64,000 bases of DNA, from positions 82,277,528-82,341,527 of the forward strand of contig CM034312.1 in assembly GCA_019925795.1 (NCBI GenBank), given 5' to 3'. Below the pieces are notes generated by a model that saw only the letters and a program-made list of their open reading frames with translations, did no database searches and was not told the DNA's origin. The DNA comes from Dendrobium chrysotoxum (lineage: Eukaryota > Streptophyta > Magnoliopsida > Asparagales > Orchidaceae). Positions 35,715 to 47,681 of this stretch are shown here, piece by piece. Numbering within the stretch: position 1 is the stretch's first letter; each line of letters begins with the position of its first letter. The translations under genes were made by a program, and so were the position numbers.

Positions 35715-36069
35715 GCGCCCATGAGAGAACGGTGTACTGAGACTGTGAGAAGCAAAATTGTTTCAGCAACCCTGGTTTTATGCTAGACTGGAAAATTTTT
35801 CTTGAAACTGATGAGGTATATTTGTATGAGTGAGCTTTAACTTCTTATGAACTTGTTTTCAAATGTTCTGCATCCTCTCATAATTTATCGCATATGATGT
35901 TAGGGGTTATTTGCTTGCAAGTATTTAAGTATATTTTTTAGTATAATGTGTAAAATAAATGCAGTGGATCTTAATTTTTTAGGGTTGTTAGGTTGGCTGT
36001 AAAATAAAAGTTGGTAAATACTTTTTTTTTTTGTGTTTGGTTGCAAGTGCTTAGGATCTGTGTTTATTA

Positions 36070-36226
36070 AGAGAGATTATTTTGTGCGGAGTCCGAACAC
36101 AGAGAACCGTTCGATTTTATGACTAAATAGTAAAAACGTAGTTACTGTTCACCACTGTGTTTTTACTGTTCACAGTCATAAAACCAAATGGTTTTTTATG
36201 TACGGACTATGCACGTAATAATCTCT
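36070..36226. mobile_element. Foldback MITE with perfect 9-bp target duplication (Mutator-like)
   Basis: A 157-bp element whose arms pair over most of their length (agagagattattttgtgc with gcacgtaataatctct). It is flanked by tgtttatta at 36061-36069 and 36227-36235. A 9-bp duplication points to the Mutator superfamily. Confidence 0.75.
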
Positions 36227-36250
36227 TGTTTATTATTAATGTTGTAGTTG

Positions 36251-36298
36251 TCAAATGCTTCCTGAAGCGGAGGCATTTGGCTTCAGGAAGCATTTGGC
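36251..36298. repeat. Perfect short hairpin
   Basis: The 16-base arm caaatgcttcctgaag is followed, after a 13-base loop that itself repeats gcatttgg, by its exact reverse complement. It lies between two MITEs and may be a remnant of another. Confidence 0.7.
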
Positions 36299-36408
36299 AA
36301 GGGACTGTTTTCTAAAGCAGTTTTTTAGTAAAAAAAAATTTGAATTAAAAATTTTTTTACTAAAAAATTGCTTTAGAAAAGAATAAGAAAGTTGCCTCAA
36401 TCGAAGCC
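36297..36408. mobile_element. Foldback MITE, family F1 copy 2
   Basis: Arms ttctaaagcagttttttagta and tactaaaaaattgctttagaa pair around an AT-rich centre; same layout as the element at 1585. Confidence 0.6.
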
Positions 36409-38045
36409 TTTGTTAAATTTGAGCCCTTGGACATCAGTGTTTCTTCAGGGGGGCAAACTTATAAGTAACTGTTGGTGTTGCCTCGAATTTGGCTCGACCC
36501 TTCACTACAAGAAAATGGGTGATCATTTCTTGTAATTAATTAATTTGCAAAAAAAAAACTTCAAAATGATGTAATTGATTAATCATATAATTTCTACAAA
36601 ATAATGTTAGTTGCATTGAATTTTGTTCGACCCTTATTTGTTCATGTCCTTTATTGTTATACGCTTCGCAGATATATCGGGGGTCCAAGGAAGCAGCGCC
36701 CCCTGACGGGGTTCGACCTATAGTTATGGGCGGTTAGGGCAAAAGGGGGGCAAAGTAAGAGGCTTAGGGGATGGGGGAATTATTTGAATGCACCTTCTTC
36801 TTTTTTTTTTGAGGGGGAGCAATTGCGCCGCTCCCCCCCCCCCCCCAACTACATAGTTCCGCCGCTGAATCTCATGTAATGTCCATCAAATTTATCTTTT
36901 ATCTTCTACAACATCTATAAATTCATCATTTATTTATAATATCTTCCACTGATGAGTTTGTAACATCAATATCATTTAGGGTTCGTGTTTAGAATTCTCC
37001 CGAGAGAATTTATAATGTTCAAGAGTTTCATTAATAACTTTGCAGTCATGAGAGAATTTCAGAGAGAGAGAGAGAGACAGAGTTTCGAGATTCAACCAAA
37101 TGTTTTCTTGAGAGAAATTGTAAATAAAGTTGAAATGTTCCAATGCTTAATGCTTTCTAAACATTTTGATTTAATGTGTTATATTCTTACATTTGGAAAA
37201 ATTTTGAGAATTATAATGCCGACATCTAAAAATCAAATCACTTTATTATCTAATTTGTGATCATTATGTATAATGATGTCAAATGAGTCACTCCAAATGA
37301 CAATGATCATCATCATTCACAGTCACCTAAAGACCAAACAAAACAAGTCTCTTCAAACATATTATTATCACGCAACAATGTTGAAAGCATGTCATATAAC
37401 TAACATCAATGATGTGTCTATACCAATGATGTATGAATATGTCATTATTCACACTACCAAGGAATGTTATTTAGCCATACTGACACATCACATACAACTA
37501 ATGCAGAGTATGACCATCCTTGGTTCCTTGAACATTGCCCTTTCTTTTTGCCTAGGAGACATCTTATGTCGAGTGCCTCTAAGTATTTGGAGATGAACTG
37601 CATTAATACAAAATTATAAAATAAAAAAAAAGGTTTTTTTTTGGTAATTAGATCATACTCACTGATTTTTCCACCTATAGAAATGTTCACCACATTCTCT
37701 GCTTAACTAATTGTATATGTGATCATAAATAACTAAGATGAATAAGATTTTACGCCCAATATTTCTATGGTTGAGTCAAGTCGATCTAACAAATTAGGTT
37801 CGACACAATGAATCTATCAAGTGGAATTCACCGACAGGCAGGCTCCGTCAATTCCAAAATTAGCTATACGTGGTCACCATCATTGATAAACTCGTTAACA
37901 AGATCAAGTCATATATGACTAAAGCGATCCCAAGTCATCAAAGTAATTTGCCAACCTGCTCAGCCTTAGAGGATGACTAGGCATATCCATCCAAATTTTT
38001 TGGTATAACAACTCGCTAAAAAGGTGAAGTTGATCAATAATTTCA
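36409..38045. other. Intergenic, no gene recognised
   Basis: Includes a C-run near 36833-36846 and a GA-rich run near 37060. The ORFs at 36985 and 37273 have no recognisable domain or coding character. Confidence 0.5.
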
Positions 38046-38164
38046 GCTTTGTTTGGGACAGCTTTCTTACTGTTTCTTAAAGCAATTTTCTAGTGCAAAA
38101 AATTTAAATTTTATACTAAAAAGCTGCTTTAAAAAGCAGTAAGAAAGCCGTCACAAACGAAGCC
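38046..38164. mobile_element. Foldback MITE, family F1 copy 3
   Basis: Ends gctttgtttgggacag and cgtcacaaacgaagc; inner arms aaagca / tgcttt as in the other copies. Confidence 0.7.
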
Positions 38165-38722
38165 TTCATGTGGGTCTAACTTATACTTGCAAAGTCTTAA
38201 ATACATATTTAACGTAGTTAAGAATCACAACTATCAATTTTCTTATCATGACAAGCTTCATTAGGCTATAATATATAATTTATATATTTTCCTTAAATAT
38301 GACACTCCTAAAGAGCATTCATATCTCCGCCTAATCTACAAACACGATGTCACAAAGTAAGCCTACGACGCAACTTATCATCTCGGATTTTATATTTTTT
38401 TAGTAATAAAAATTACAAAGCTTCTCTTCTACTACACACACTCTCTCTCTCTCTATCTGTCTCTCATTTCTCAATCAATCTCATTAATAAATTTTATGAC
38501 TAATTCACGAAGAAATTTAAATTCAACCTTACTCAATCCAAACTCTCCCAACCAAACTCAATCTAAGTGTGAGTAGTCAATGACCAACTAGATTAGTCTA
38601 ATGCCCTAATTAATAAGAAATTAATTACTTGATTGATCATCACCTATGACTCCCAACTTCCATTGTTGTATGGCTGTCCAAAGCACAACACTCTGTCTAC
38701 TAATAAGTATTAAAAAAAAATA

Positions 38723-38842
38723 GGGTGCGACCATACCAGCACCAATGCACCGGATTTCATCAGAACTCTGAAGTTAAGCATATTTGGGCTAGAGTAGTAC
38801 TATGATGGGTGACCTTCTGGGAAGTCCTCGTGTTGCACCCCT
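38723..38842 (+). pseudogene. Retroposed 5S rRNA copy (120 bp)
   Basis: The whole 120-base plant 5S rRNA is recognisable from gggtgcga to ttgcacccct, including agtagtact and the end ggaagtcctcgtgttgc. About a dozen differences from the usual plant sequence, mostly C to T or G to A, fit methylation decay, and several fall in the internal control region. It is a single copy, followed by an A-rich (AAT)n tail and bounded by the direct repeat aagtattaaaaaa at 38705-38717 and 38865-38877, as expected for target-primed retroposition by LINE machinery. Confidence 0.85.
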
Positions 38843-38879
38843 TAAAGAAAAATAATAATAATAAAAGTATTAAAAAATA

Positions 38880-40459
38880 TATCATGATAATTTTTTTTTT
38901 TTACTTTTTATGGATAATAATTTCTTCTCTCACAATATATAAATTAAATGGCAACCATGTAAATATAGTAAACGTGGAGCCCTTAGAAGGCTCCGCGCAC
39001 CCCCCTACCCTTCCACGCTTCATAGCCGTTCAAAGCAGGCTTTTTGTCTTCGCTTCGCCGCTCTGACGAAGATAACTAAAAAATTGTTAGCCACAAAGGC
39101 CTCAATAGAAAAATGGCCTGTCAAGCCCATCTGGCTATGAATGTGGCCGTCCAGGTGCCATCAAACGAGGGGGGCTGGGAAGACGTCTCGGCGCGCCAGC
39201 AGCTCCCACGTGGCGCCCAATATTTGTATTTAAAAAAAATGGTTTACTAATGCTACTAATTTTTTTGATTTAATTTGAGATCAATATATAATATATAAAG
39301 ACTTTATTATAATTTAAATTATATTTATTTTAAAACAAATTTAATTGTTTTCTAAAATTTAATAAAAATATCATTTTGAAGAAGAATTTACGTCAGAATA
39401 TTCTGATATAATTGGCATTAGTTTAGATTTTATAATTATGGGTGTTAATAAATGATTCGACTCAAAAAATTTGAGTTTTGGTTGATTTGTTTAATAAATG
39501 GGTTGGGTTTGTCGACTCATTTACTAAACGGGTCGAGTTTGGTTGATTCGAGAACTCATTTTGACCCGAAATAATCCGTTTAATATTATTTCCTTATTTT
39601 TCTTTACTTGCGGGCATAATCTTCAAGTTAAGTGTTACAGAGATGAGGGTGCTCTAGTGGATAAGTGGCTACACTCTTAGAGAAAAAAATGTGAAATGAG
39701 TTTATTAAAAGGTTGGAGTAGCTCAAGCGGCAGATAAGATTAGAGAGAGTTGCCTTAGATGATTTGGTCATATAAAACGTTAGCCTTATAATGACTCGGT
39801 TAGGAGAGTAAATGTATTAGATTTGGTCTATGTTAAGAAAGATAGATGTAGAGGTAGACCTAAAAAATCTTAGTTAGAAAATATTAGAAATGACCCTTTT
39901 TTATTAGATTTAAATGAGAATTTGACTCTTAAGATGATACAATGGAGACAAATGATTCATGTAGTTGACCCCAAGTAATGGGATAAAGATTTGTTGTTGT
40001 TATTGTGGATATAATCTCCTTATGTTTTAATCAAATATCTAAAAAATTATAGTAAATATGTTATTAAAAAAATTTAATCAAAACGGGTTAACTGATCAGA
40101 TTCAGGTCATTCAAGGTACTAACAAATTTGGTTCAGGTTGATCTTTTTGATTCGTTTATTAAACGAATCGAGTTCAGATTGATTAAAATTCGGGCTGGAT
40201 CAATTTCGAGTTGAATCTGAACTCGACCCATCAATCTGTTTGACACCTTTATTGATAGCAATTAGATTTTGTACTAAAATTAATGTATTTTTTTAATATC
40301 ATAAATAACACTATTCTCTATGAAAATTATATCAAATCGAGCAGAGCATGAACTAATTCTCAAATTGGCCCGACACACCTTCAAAATTAAATTTATTGGA
40401 AATTAATATTTACTCTTAAAATTTATGACCTTAACTTATCAAGGAGATGAGATATTTTT

Positions 40460-40470
<11 letters not shown>
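38880..40470. other. Intergenic with hAT-like remnants
   Basis: Sequence at 39440-39600 and 40080-40260 is rich in gactcgacc / gggttgggt-type repeats and begins gggtgttaa and ends tttgacacc, as in hAT subterminal regions. The RTE fragment at 39655-40015 lies between these halves and probably inserted into an old hAT element. No clear target duplication. Confidence 0.4.
39655..40015 (+). mobile_element. RTE LINE 3' fragment
   Basis: Homologous, in plus orientation, to the last 350 bp of the LINE at 17761 (the region encoding WFGHIKR and KGRGRPKK), ending in ttgttgttgttattg. Stops in all frames; older than the copy at 17761. Confidence 0.75.

Positions 40471-40498
<28 letters not shown>
40463..40498. 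repeat. (TA)n microsatellite
   Basis: About 36 bp of alternating TA upstream of the bZIP gene. Confidence 0.9.
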
Positions 40499-40500
<2 letters not shown>

Positions 40501-40618
40501 GATAAAAATTAGGGCAGGCGTCAAGGAGCGCGCAATGGCATTGAGCAACTTGCATGGCAACCACATCGTCCGATGTCTTCCACGTGTCATCTGTGTCTTG
40601 GTATTTTAGCGCCCTTCA

Positions 40619-43600
40619 ATGGAAGGTCGCCGTATAGGAGCTCAACGAATTCGATTCGAAGATCATAGGATGGTTGGTGCGGAAGTTTGCGGGAACCCTA
40701 ATGGGGTTTCTAATGGAAAATATGCGCTCACTTCATCGTCTTCGAGGTCGTCGTCGTCTTCTTCTTCTTCTTGCTTGTCACTGTCTCCGGTTTCTGAGAA
40801 CGGCGGGGAGTGTGGGTTGGATGGGATGGAGCTGGAGGCTGCGCGGGCGCTCGCTTGTATCGCGAGGACGGCAGTGCGGGAATGTGGTGGGAGGAGGTTG
40901 AAACGATTCAAGAATCGATCGCCGGTTAGGGATTGTGAGAATTGTAACCAAGACTGGAATTTGGATTCCGTTCCTGAGGTAGTTGGCTGCTTCATACTCT
41001 ACGTTGTTTATGTGATTGTAAACTATTTAAATTTCTTTGCCTATTTGTTTGTGCTCTGTTCTTAATAGGAAGAAGAATGGACTAGGGGAGTTGTAGATTG
41101 TGTGATAAGAGATTGATTTTAGCGACTTTGTTGGTTTTGCGCATTATAGATTCGAGCAAAAAAAAAATTTTCGTTAATTTGTGGCATTTCATATGATTTT
41201 TTTTTAGTAGCTAAGGACTTATATTATCAAACGGTTATGCTTCGAGCTTGAATTTTTATTTTTTAATCCTGATTTGTTTGCCTATTTGTTAGGTTCTGTT
41301 TTTTAGCAAAGGGATTAGAATTGGGAAAAATTAGATCTTCTCTGAAGGAAATCGTTTGTTTTCTTAGATACATACCATACGAGATGTTTTGTTGAAGTTG
41401 CCTGAAATTTCGTGGACTCTATTAGCAAAGTTTTAAGCTAGAAAATGGTTTTTTTTTTTTTTTACTCTTTATTTTTTGGAATAGTCTCTATGTTTACTAC
41501 TTTTAATAGCCCAGAAAATATGTGAGCTTAACTAAGTACCTCATTTCAGTTTGAAGATAGTTTCTAGAGGAAATCATTCACGGGAATTATATATTAGTTT
41601 TAAGCTGTGATTTTTATGGACTTAAAAGCTCACCTGACGAGTCTGTTTCAATACAAATTTCTTTATCTAACCTTTTCTCATGACAAAAGAAAAACTTAGG
41701 GAAGGAAAAGGGAGTCACTAGATCGGTTTATCCTTCTTAAAGATGATTAGGATGCTATACTATCGTTTGTGTAGATCATATTTGTTTGCTTGGTGAACTA
41801 GCTTTAAATTTGAAGGGTTTATAGAAAAGAGTGTTGCACTCAAAAGTTGGGCAGTTTTATTTATTTTTGGTAAGTAGGACTTCTGTTTTTTTGATGGAGG
41901 GGAAAAGATTTGATAGCAAACCTCATGAAGACCATACATAGTAACATGGCTAAGAGTTGAGGGTGTTTAGCCTTGAAATCTCTTTTATAGAGGATACATC
42001 TAGCAGTGGTTAGCAGTTATTACTATTACTTGCAGAAAAAAATGATAGAAACAAAGTTTCATTTTATGATAGCGATCATTTGGCCTTATTTTTACATTAA
42101 AAATCCAATGGAAAAGATTTGTCAACCAAGCTACTATAACATATCTCATAACCATCCAAATTTTAACAAATATCTCATATGTTCCTCAATATGACCTTTG
42201 TTCATCTTCATAATGACTAACTTCGCTTCATTTTTTAGGGTCATTCCGTAATAAATTTTAATTTTTTGTTCCTCATGCTTGTCCAAGATAATTTCTTCTT
42301 TGCAACTTTCATTTCATGAAATTTTTATAGAGTTCTTGATGTTTGCATCATTAATAAGTTGTGTGAAGGCTGGAGATCTCTTCTTTCATCATGGCTATTT
42401 TATCCAATTTTCTCCTTAATATTTATCTTATTTCATAAATCATAAAAAATAGTAATTTAAAAAAATGTCGTTTTTGCTTAATACAGTCATTACAAGACTT
42501 TTAATCTTCTTATACTTATTATAAATCTCAGTAGTATTAAGTTTTATCACTCATTAAAACTATAATTTTTTAGTATTTTGTACCTCCTCACTCAGCTACC
42601 TAAGGCTCATTTTAACGGGACAATCTATTTATAGGATCCAAAGTTTTATGTAGCAATATTTTTTATGGAACCATCTTACCCTACACCAAATTTGACTCAA
42701 TTTAATTATACCCATTTTCCTCTCAATGTTACATATCTTTAAAGATTAATAATATCTCATTTTCTAAGTTCCACCCCTTAGCCTAAAGCAATTAGTTTTC
42801 TTTTGTCTATTTGCAATTAGAGCATGTTAATTTGATTTCAAAATTTAAATGTTTATATGCTTAATGATATTTTTTTTCCTATTTCCTTTCATCATCTTCA
42901 CCTGACTATGTACCCAGAATAGTTCCTGCCCGTTCTTCCATGTAGAATATGTTACTTGAGAATGATTATCTTCAGGATAACAAGACTATCAATGCCACCG
43001 TGGAGAAGAAAATAAAGGTTGAACAGATCTCTGAAATACTACCACCCAGCAGCAATTGCTCAACAAATTCTGTCTCATGTTCGGGACGTAAGACAAGGCT
43101 AAATCTGACTGAGGTAACCAAATGTTAAAGCTCGCTTGAATGTTAGATAGAACTTTTTATTGCATATTGAAATATCTCCATAGGCTGAAAGGGAAGCAAG
43201 GAGAATGCGCAGGGTGCTAGCGAATAGAGAGTCTGCTAGACAAACAATTCGACGAAGACAGGTATTCTACGTTTATCCTATTACAGTGGGCCATTTCGCA
43301 TGAAACTGGAGGTCTCTCAATCAAAACCTTGCAAAATTAGCCCCCCAACAAAACCTTGCATCTATTGATAGTATAATGTTTGTTGGTTGCATGCAAAGGA
43401 TGCTTTATTGCATCATTGATTATAAGTTTTTCTGCATTTTCTAACATCGTATGTTTTTGTTTGAACAGGCTCTCCGAGATGGTTTGACAAAGAAAGTGTC
43501 TGATCTCTCACTTGACAATCAGAACATGAAAATGGTAAATGCATTTATTTATTTCATTTTTATTAATGTATTGGCATTTGAAATACCACAAGAATTCAGA

Positions 43601-44446
43601 TAAGCCTTTTCTTATTCTTGATAATATCTTTGCAACCAGGAAAAGGGCCAAATTACGAAAGAGTACATGTTGCTCAGAAACAAAAACAAACAGTTAAAAA
43701 ATGAGGTAGAAGAAGAAAACGTACAATGATGATTCATTCAATTGCCCCTTGAAAGTTGGATAAATTTTATGAGTTTTTTTTTTCTTAATTAATTGCAGCT
43801 GGCCATGGCAATTGCATGCAACATCATGAGTGCAGAATCCACTTCACCGCCACTTGAAACATCATCTTTACCGAGTGAAAATTCATTTCTGGCAAACATC
43901 AAGCCACCTTTTATACCTGTTATCTGTCCTCCATGGCCTGTAATAGCTGCACATCCCGGACTTTGCTATGATGAAAATGGTTTTCATAAAGCCACTGAAT
44001 CTCAGACAACACCTTGCTCTTGTTTTTGTTCTTTGCTTGATCAAATGTCTGTTGCCCGTCATTCTATTTCTGGCAAATGGAAAGCGAAAGAGACTGATTT
44101 GGTTGCTGGGTGTTCTAAAGCAACAGTGGTTGAAGAGAAACCAGCAATTCAAGAGCAAAACCGGAGATACAACTCTGCAACACATGCGCTAGCTCTTTTG
44201 AAAGATGAAACCATGAAAGTTGACAAATCTCACAAGTTAGATATAGATCTTAACTCTATGAGTGTGATGCCTGAGCCTTCTCTTGATGCAGAACATTCAA
44301 GTGTCAGTGACGAACCAGTTCAAGTGGTTGCAGAACAATCTGTTAAATTTGTTGATGCGAGTGCAGCATCTTCAGCCAGAAGGAGAAGGAAAGAGATCCT
44401 AAAGCTAAAACATCTATGTGGCAGTCCAATCGTCTTGCATATCTAA
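40619..44446 (+). CDS. bZIP transcription factor with Ile in place of the invariant basic-region Arg, 6 exons, 451 aa
   Basis: Nuclear DNA-binding protein of a plant bZIP group with an altered basic region. Exons: 40619-40978, 42976-43113, 43184-43261, 43469-43534, 43640-43705, 43799-44446; every intron is GT-AG and every junction is phase 0. Exon 1 encodes a Ser-rich stretch (about residues 38-55) and an ELEAARALACIA helix. The basic region is in exon 3 (REARRMRRVLANRESARQ); Asn180 is followed at +8 by Ile188 where Arg is usual. A zipper follows over exons 4-6 with heptad positions Leu198, Leu205, Met212, Ile219, Leu226, Leu233. The 215-residue C-terminus (PPFIPVICPPWPVI, later a Ser/Glu-rich part and a basic ASSARRRRKEILKLKH) is of unknown role. 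Closest group by memory: Arabidopsis At1g19490-like; not verified. Confidence 0.9.
42380..42800 (-). mobile_element. Probable decayed RTE LINE fragment in bZIP intron 1
   Basis: Phrases such as aatctcagtagtattaagttttatcac and ttttgtacctcctcactc parallel the LINE relic around 23360-23450 in the same orientation. Too decayed to translate; similarity judged by eye. Confidence 0.4.
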
Positions 44447-45413
44447 CTTCTGAAGCTTTGTTGTTCATGATAGTGTAAATGGCTACTAGTTTTGTACATT
44501 CCCAAGCACCCAATTTTCTAATAGATATTGCTTTAGTAATTCAACAGCCTGTATATCTGGGATAAACTCTTTTATATGCCACACCTTCTATAGAATTTTC
44601 TCTCAAAATACTTTAATCACAGTCGCATATATATATTTTTAGTGAATTATAGTATGAGAACTGTTCTTAGTACTTTTTGCTTTGTCAAAAATATTAAGTG
44701 TGCAGGAAATTCCTTCTAATTTGTTACTTCTCTGTACTGAAGTGGAGCCTATCCAAGCAATAGAATTTACAAGTTGTAGAATTCAATCATTACTCATTAA
44801 ATAGCTTGAAATAAGAAAAAACATTTTGAAAAGTGATGGATTTAATTGCTTATATCTTTTTGCTAGTTGTAGTTCAAAGTCTATATTGATTTTAAATTCT
44901 AAAAACTCCTAAATCTTTCATATTTAATGAATTCACTTTCAAATTCTCTATAAAGGAGTGAAATGGAATCATAATTTTCTAAGTTCTCATTTGGTTGTGT
45001 GTAGACAAAATTGTTTTGAAAAATAATTATTTTAGTTGCAATGAGTATAAATAATGAGATCCTATTTTTTTGGGATTTTGATTTTGTTTGCATAATTGAA
45101 AGATTTATAATAATGTCTGACTAAATTCAAATGCAAAAAATAAAATTTAAAAAAAATTATCATTTCAAAAACATTTTTTTCTTCAACCAACTAAATGAGT
45201 CCTATATATATCCAATGTGGTTATGTATAAGGCTCCAATGCTCACAATTTCATAATCATAGAGCATACTCTGCAAGCAAACAACCAATCTTCTAGTAGAA
45301 AATAATGCTACAAACAAGCAAATTTTATAAAAAGGAAGCATTCATCTTAACCAAAATTTACAATCTTTAATTAAAATCTAAAACAAGATGTAAATGCATT
45401 AAGATGAAACTAA
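44447..45413. other. 3' flank of the bZIP gene
   Basis: Presumed 3' UTR followed by AT-rich spacer; no gene recognised. Confidence 0.5.
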
Positions 45414-45517
45414 GGTTTCGTTTGGGGCAATTTTTTAGTATAAAAATTTTTAATTCAAAATTTTTTGTATTAAAAAACTGCTTTAGAAAGTAGTAGGAAA
45501 GCTTTCTCAAACAAAAC
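45414..45517. mobile_element. Foldback MITE, family F1 copy 4
   Basis: Left end ggtttcgtttggggcaa, right arm aaactgctttagaaagtag ... ctttctcaaacaaaac; the left arm has lost part of the stem seen in other copies. Confidence 0.5.
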
Positions 45518-45779
45518 ATAAAACATGTGGCACTGTGCTATAAACTAATACTTATAAATGAGTGATTAACAAAGTTAGCATGTTTTGAAATATATGCACT
45601 CATAAGAAATCTATATTATAATTAATCTAACTAAATACAATACACATTTCTAAATAGATCTAATATAACCCAACTTGATTATGTATTTTACTATTTTCTT
45701 AAGTATCTAAATGATGATTGAAGATAAGTCAATCACGATTGGAATGGTGTTAGAAAATGCCATCTTGAAAATCAGATTG

Positions 45780-46490
45780 TCATTGGTCGTAGGGCTATGG
45801 AAGATGTGGTTGTGGAAGATGTGCATAGCGCCGATAGGCGGGGGGAAATGTCATTCATGGATTCATTGGTCATGAGGAGAAGAGGAATTGATATAATATA
45901 ATAATAGGAGACTTAGGATTTGTGCTTTTTATTTTTGGACATACAAGGACAAAATAAAAAGACCATGCTAGTTTAAGTTTGAGGTTTTGTGAATGCTAAC
46001 AACCAACCACAAATCATATGCAAAACCTTGAAATATGACTAGACAAGTGGTCACTAGCACATCATCAAATATTATTATTTGTGATTAGCTATGATTATCG
46101 GTCGCAAAGATGAATCATAAGTAAATAGCATTATTGTGGTGGAAATGATACATATATGGATATGTGTTTTTATACATGATATATGATATATCACATATAT
46201 GACGAGCGAGGAGAGGTGTCATTAGTCATGGGTTATGGACATGGAGTCACCGGCCATGAGCAGAGAGGAGAGGAGATTGATATTGCTATTCATGGGATAT
46301 CTAGGGTTTGGATTTTTTATTTGGAGGAAGGAAATGAGAAAAAATAGAATGAACAACAACATGGATTCAGGTTTGTCAATAGGAGATGAAAGGAGGGGAT
46401 TGCAAGATCTAGGGAGGGGTTCATGGGAGGAAGGGCTGTGGGATGAAGGGATTGGAGACAAGAATTGAGGTGATGATAGCACGAGTTTGG
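45780..46490. repeat. Diverged tandem duplication, about 0.4 kb apart
   Basis: Two versions of a passage running from catggattcattggtcatgagg / catggagtcaccggccatgag through aggagaggagattgatat to ggatttttat occur at about 45857 and 46238. The ORFs over this stretch on both strands are probably not genes. Confidence 0.45.
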
Positions 46491-46868
46491 GGCCATTGAT
46501 GGCAACATTATTGATGGCGCACCTTGATCTTATAAATGATTGTGTTTGTCAATGTTGTTAGTGATGACAAGCAACAAAATTGACAAGTGTTTATAGTTTT
46601 TGGGACAAAAATGCATTGGTCTTATAAGCGATGATGTGCATCAACATTGTTATCGATGGTGGGCAATAAAGTCAACTAGTGTTTGCTTTTGTGTTAACGA
46701 TGTTCATCAACTTTATAAACGATAATATGTGTCGACTCTATTAGCAATTAGGTCGATGAGATATGGTGGTTAGGCGACAATAGGTGGAAATTTATAGTTG
46801 ACATATAGATTAAGGCTAATCATTAACATAGAAAAATAATATCTAAATTTTCATAATCTAAAGATTAA

Positions 46869-46965
46869 GGCTTTATTTGCGATAGCTTTCTACTGCAGCT
46901 TTCTAGCATAAAAATTCTATAAAAGCAGTGAAAAGCAGCGATAAAAAACTGTCCCAAATGAAACA
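46869..46965. mobile_element. Foldback MITE, family F1 copy 5
   Basis: Ends ggctttatttgcgatagctttctactgc and gcagcgataaaaaactgtcccaaatgaaac fold on each other. Confidence 0.5.
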
Positions 46966-47460
46966 TAAATCGATATTCATGCTTTATCATCAATATCCAA
47001 CATATGCTAAAATAGGCTAATCATTAACATAAAAAAACAATATCTAACATATGTTAGATTTTAAAAAATTCTATCAAATAACCATCTAATTATATTTATT
47101 TATAAAAAAAGAAATAATAATAATTCTTATATTAATCTTTAAAATTTTAAATCTCTTCTCACAAAAGATCACTTACAAAAGAGTTCTATACAAACCTCTT
47201 GCATTTAACAAATCTATTTGAAGTCTGATTTCTTAAATAATCTTTTATAGAACACATTTATTTTGAGAATTTTTTTTTAGATAGTCAATCAATTTAATAA
47301 TAAAATATTATATTTATTCAATTCAATTTATCCATATCCCAAATGATCCTAAATTAATATAAAATTGATCCTAATTTAAATTCTTAATTATGTAAAATTA
47401 ATCTTAATTTGATTTTATGAGATTATTTGAGACTAACTTACCACAATTAAAGAGCTAAAT
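46966..47460. other. AT-rich spacer upstream of VPS55
   Basis: No gene recognised; 47330-47450 resembles the dispersed repeat in the CASP-like intron. Confidence 0.4.
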
Positions 47461-47681
47461 AGGCGACATATAGAGTAAATTAGCAGTCGTGAGCTTACTT
47501 CGATTCCCTCCCACAAAGCGCGCTGAAGAATTCAGGGCGGTATCGTTCGTCTCTTCGTCCTTTCCCAATTCCTTCGACTTTGATCTTAATGGTCAATTAA
47601 GAAGTGTGCTTCCCGCTCCCGGTATTCTCTGCAACTATTCGCGAGCTTTAGCCCTGCCGTGTGCTGTTGAAGCCGGCACAG

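Noticed and set aside
38723..38842. Functional 5S rRNA gene
   Set aside because: About a dozen substitutions including the internal promoter, no array and no T-run terminator right after the gene; best read as a retrocopy.
46222..46508. Overlapping ORFs on both strands
   Set aside because: Within a diverged tandem duplication, no domain, no splice partner, no support for coding.
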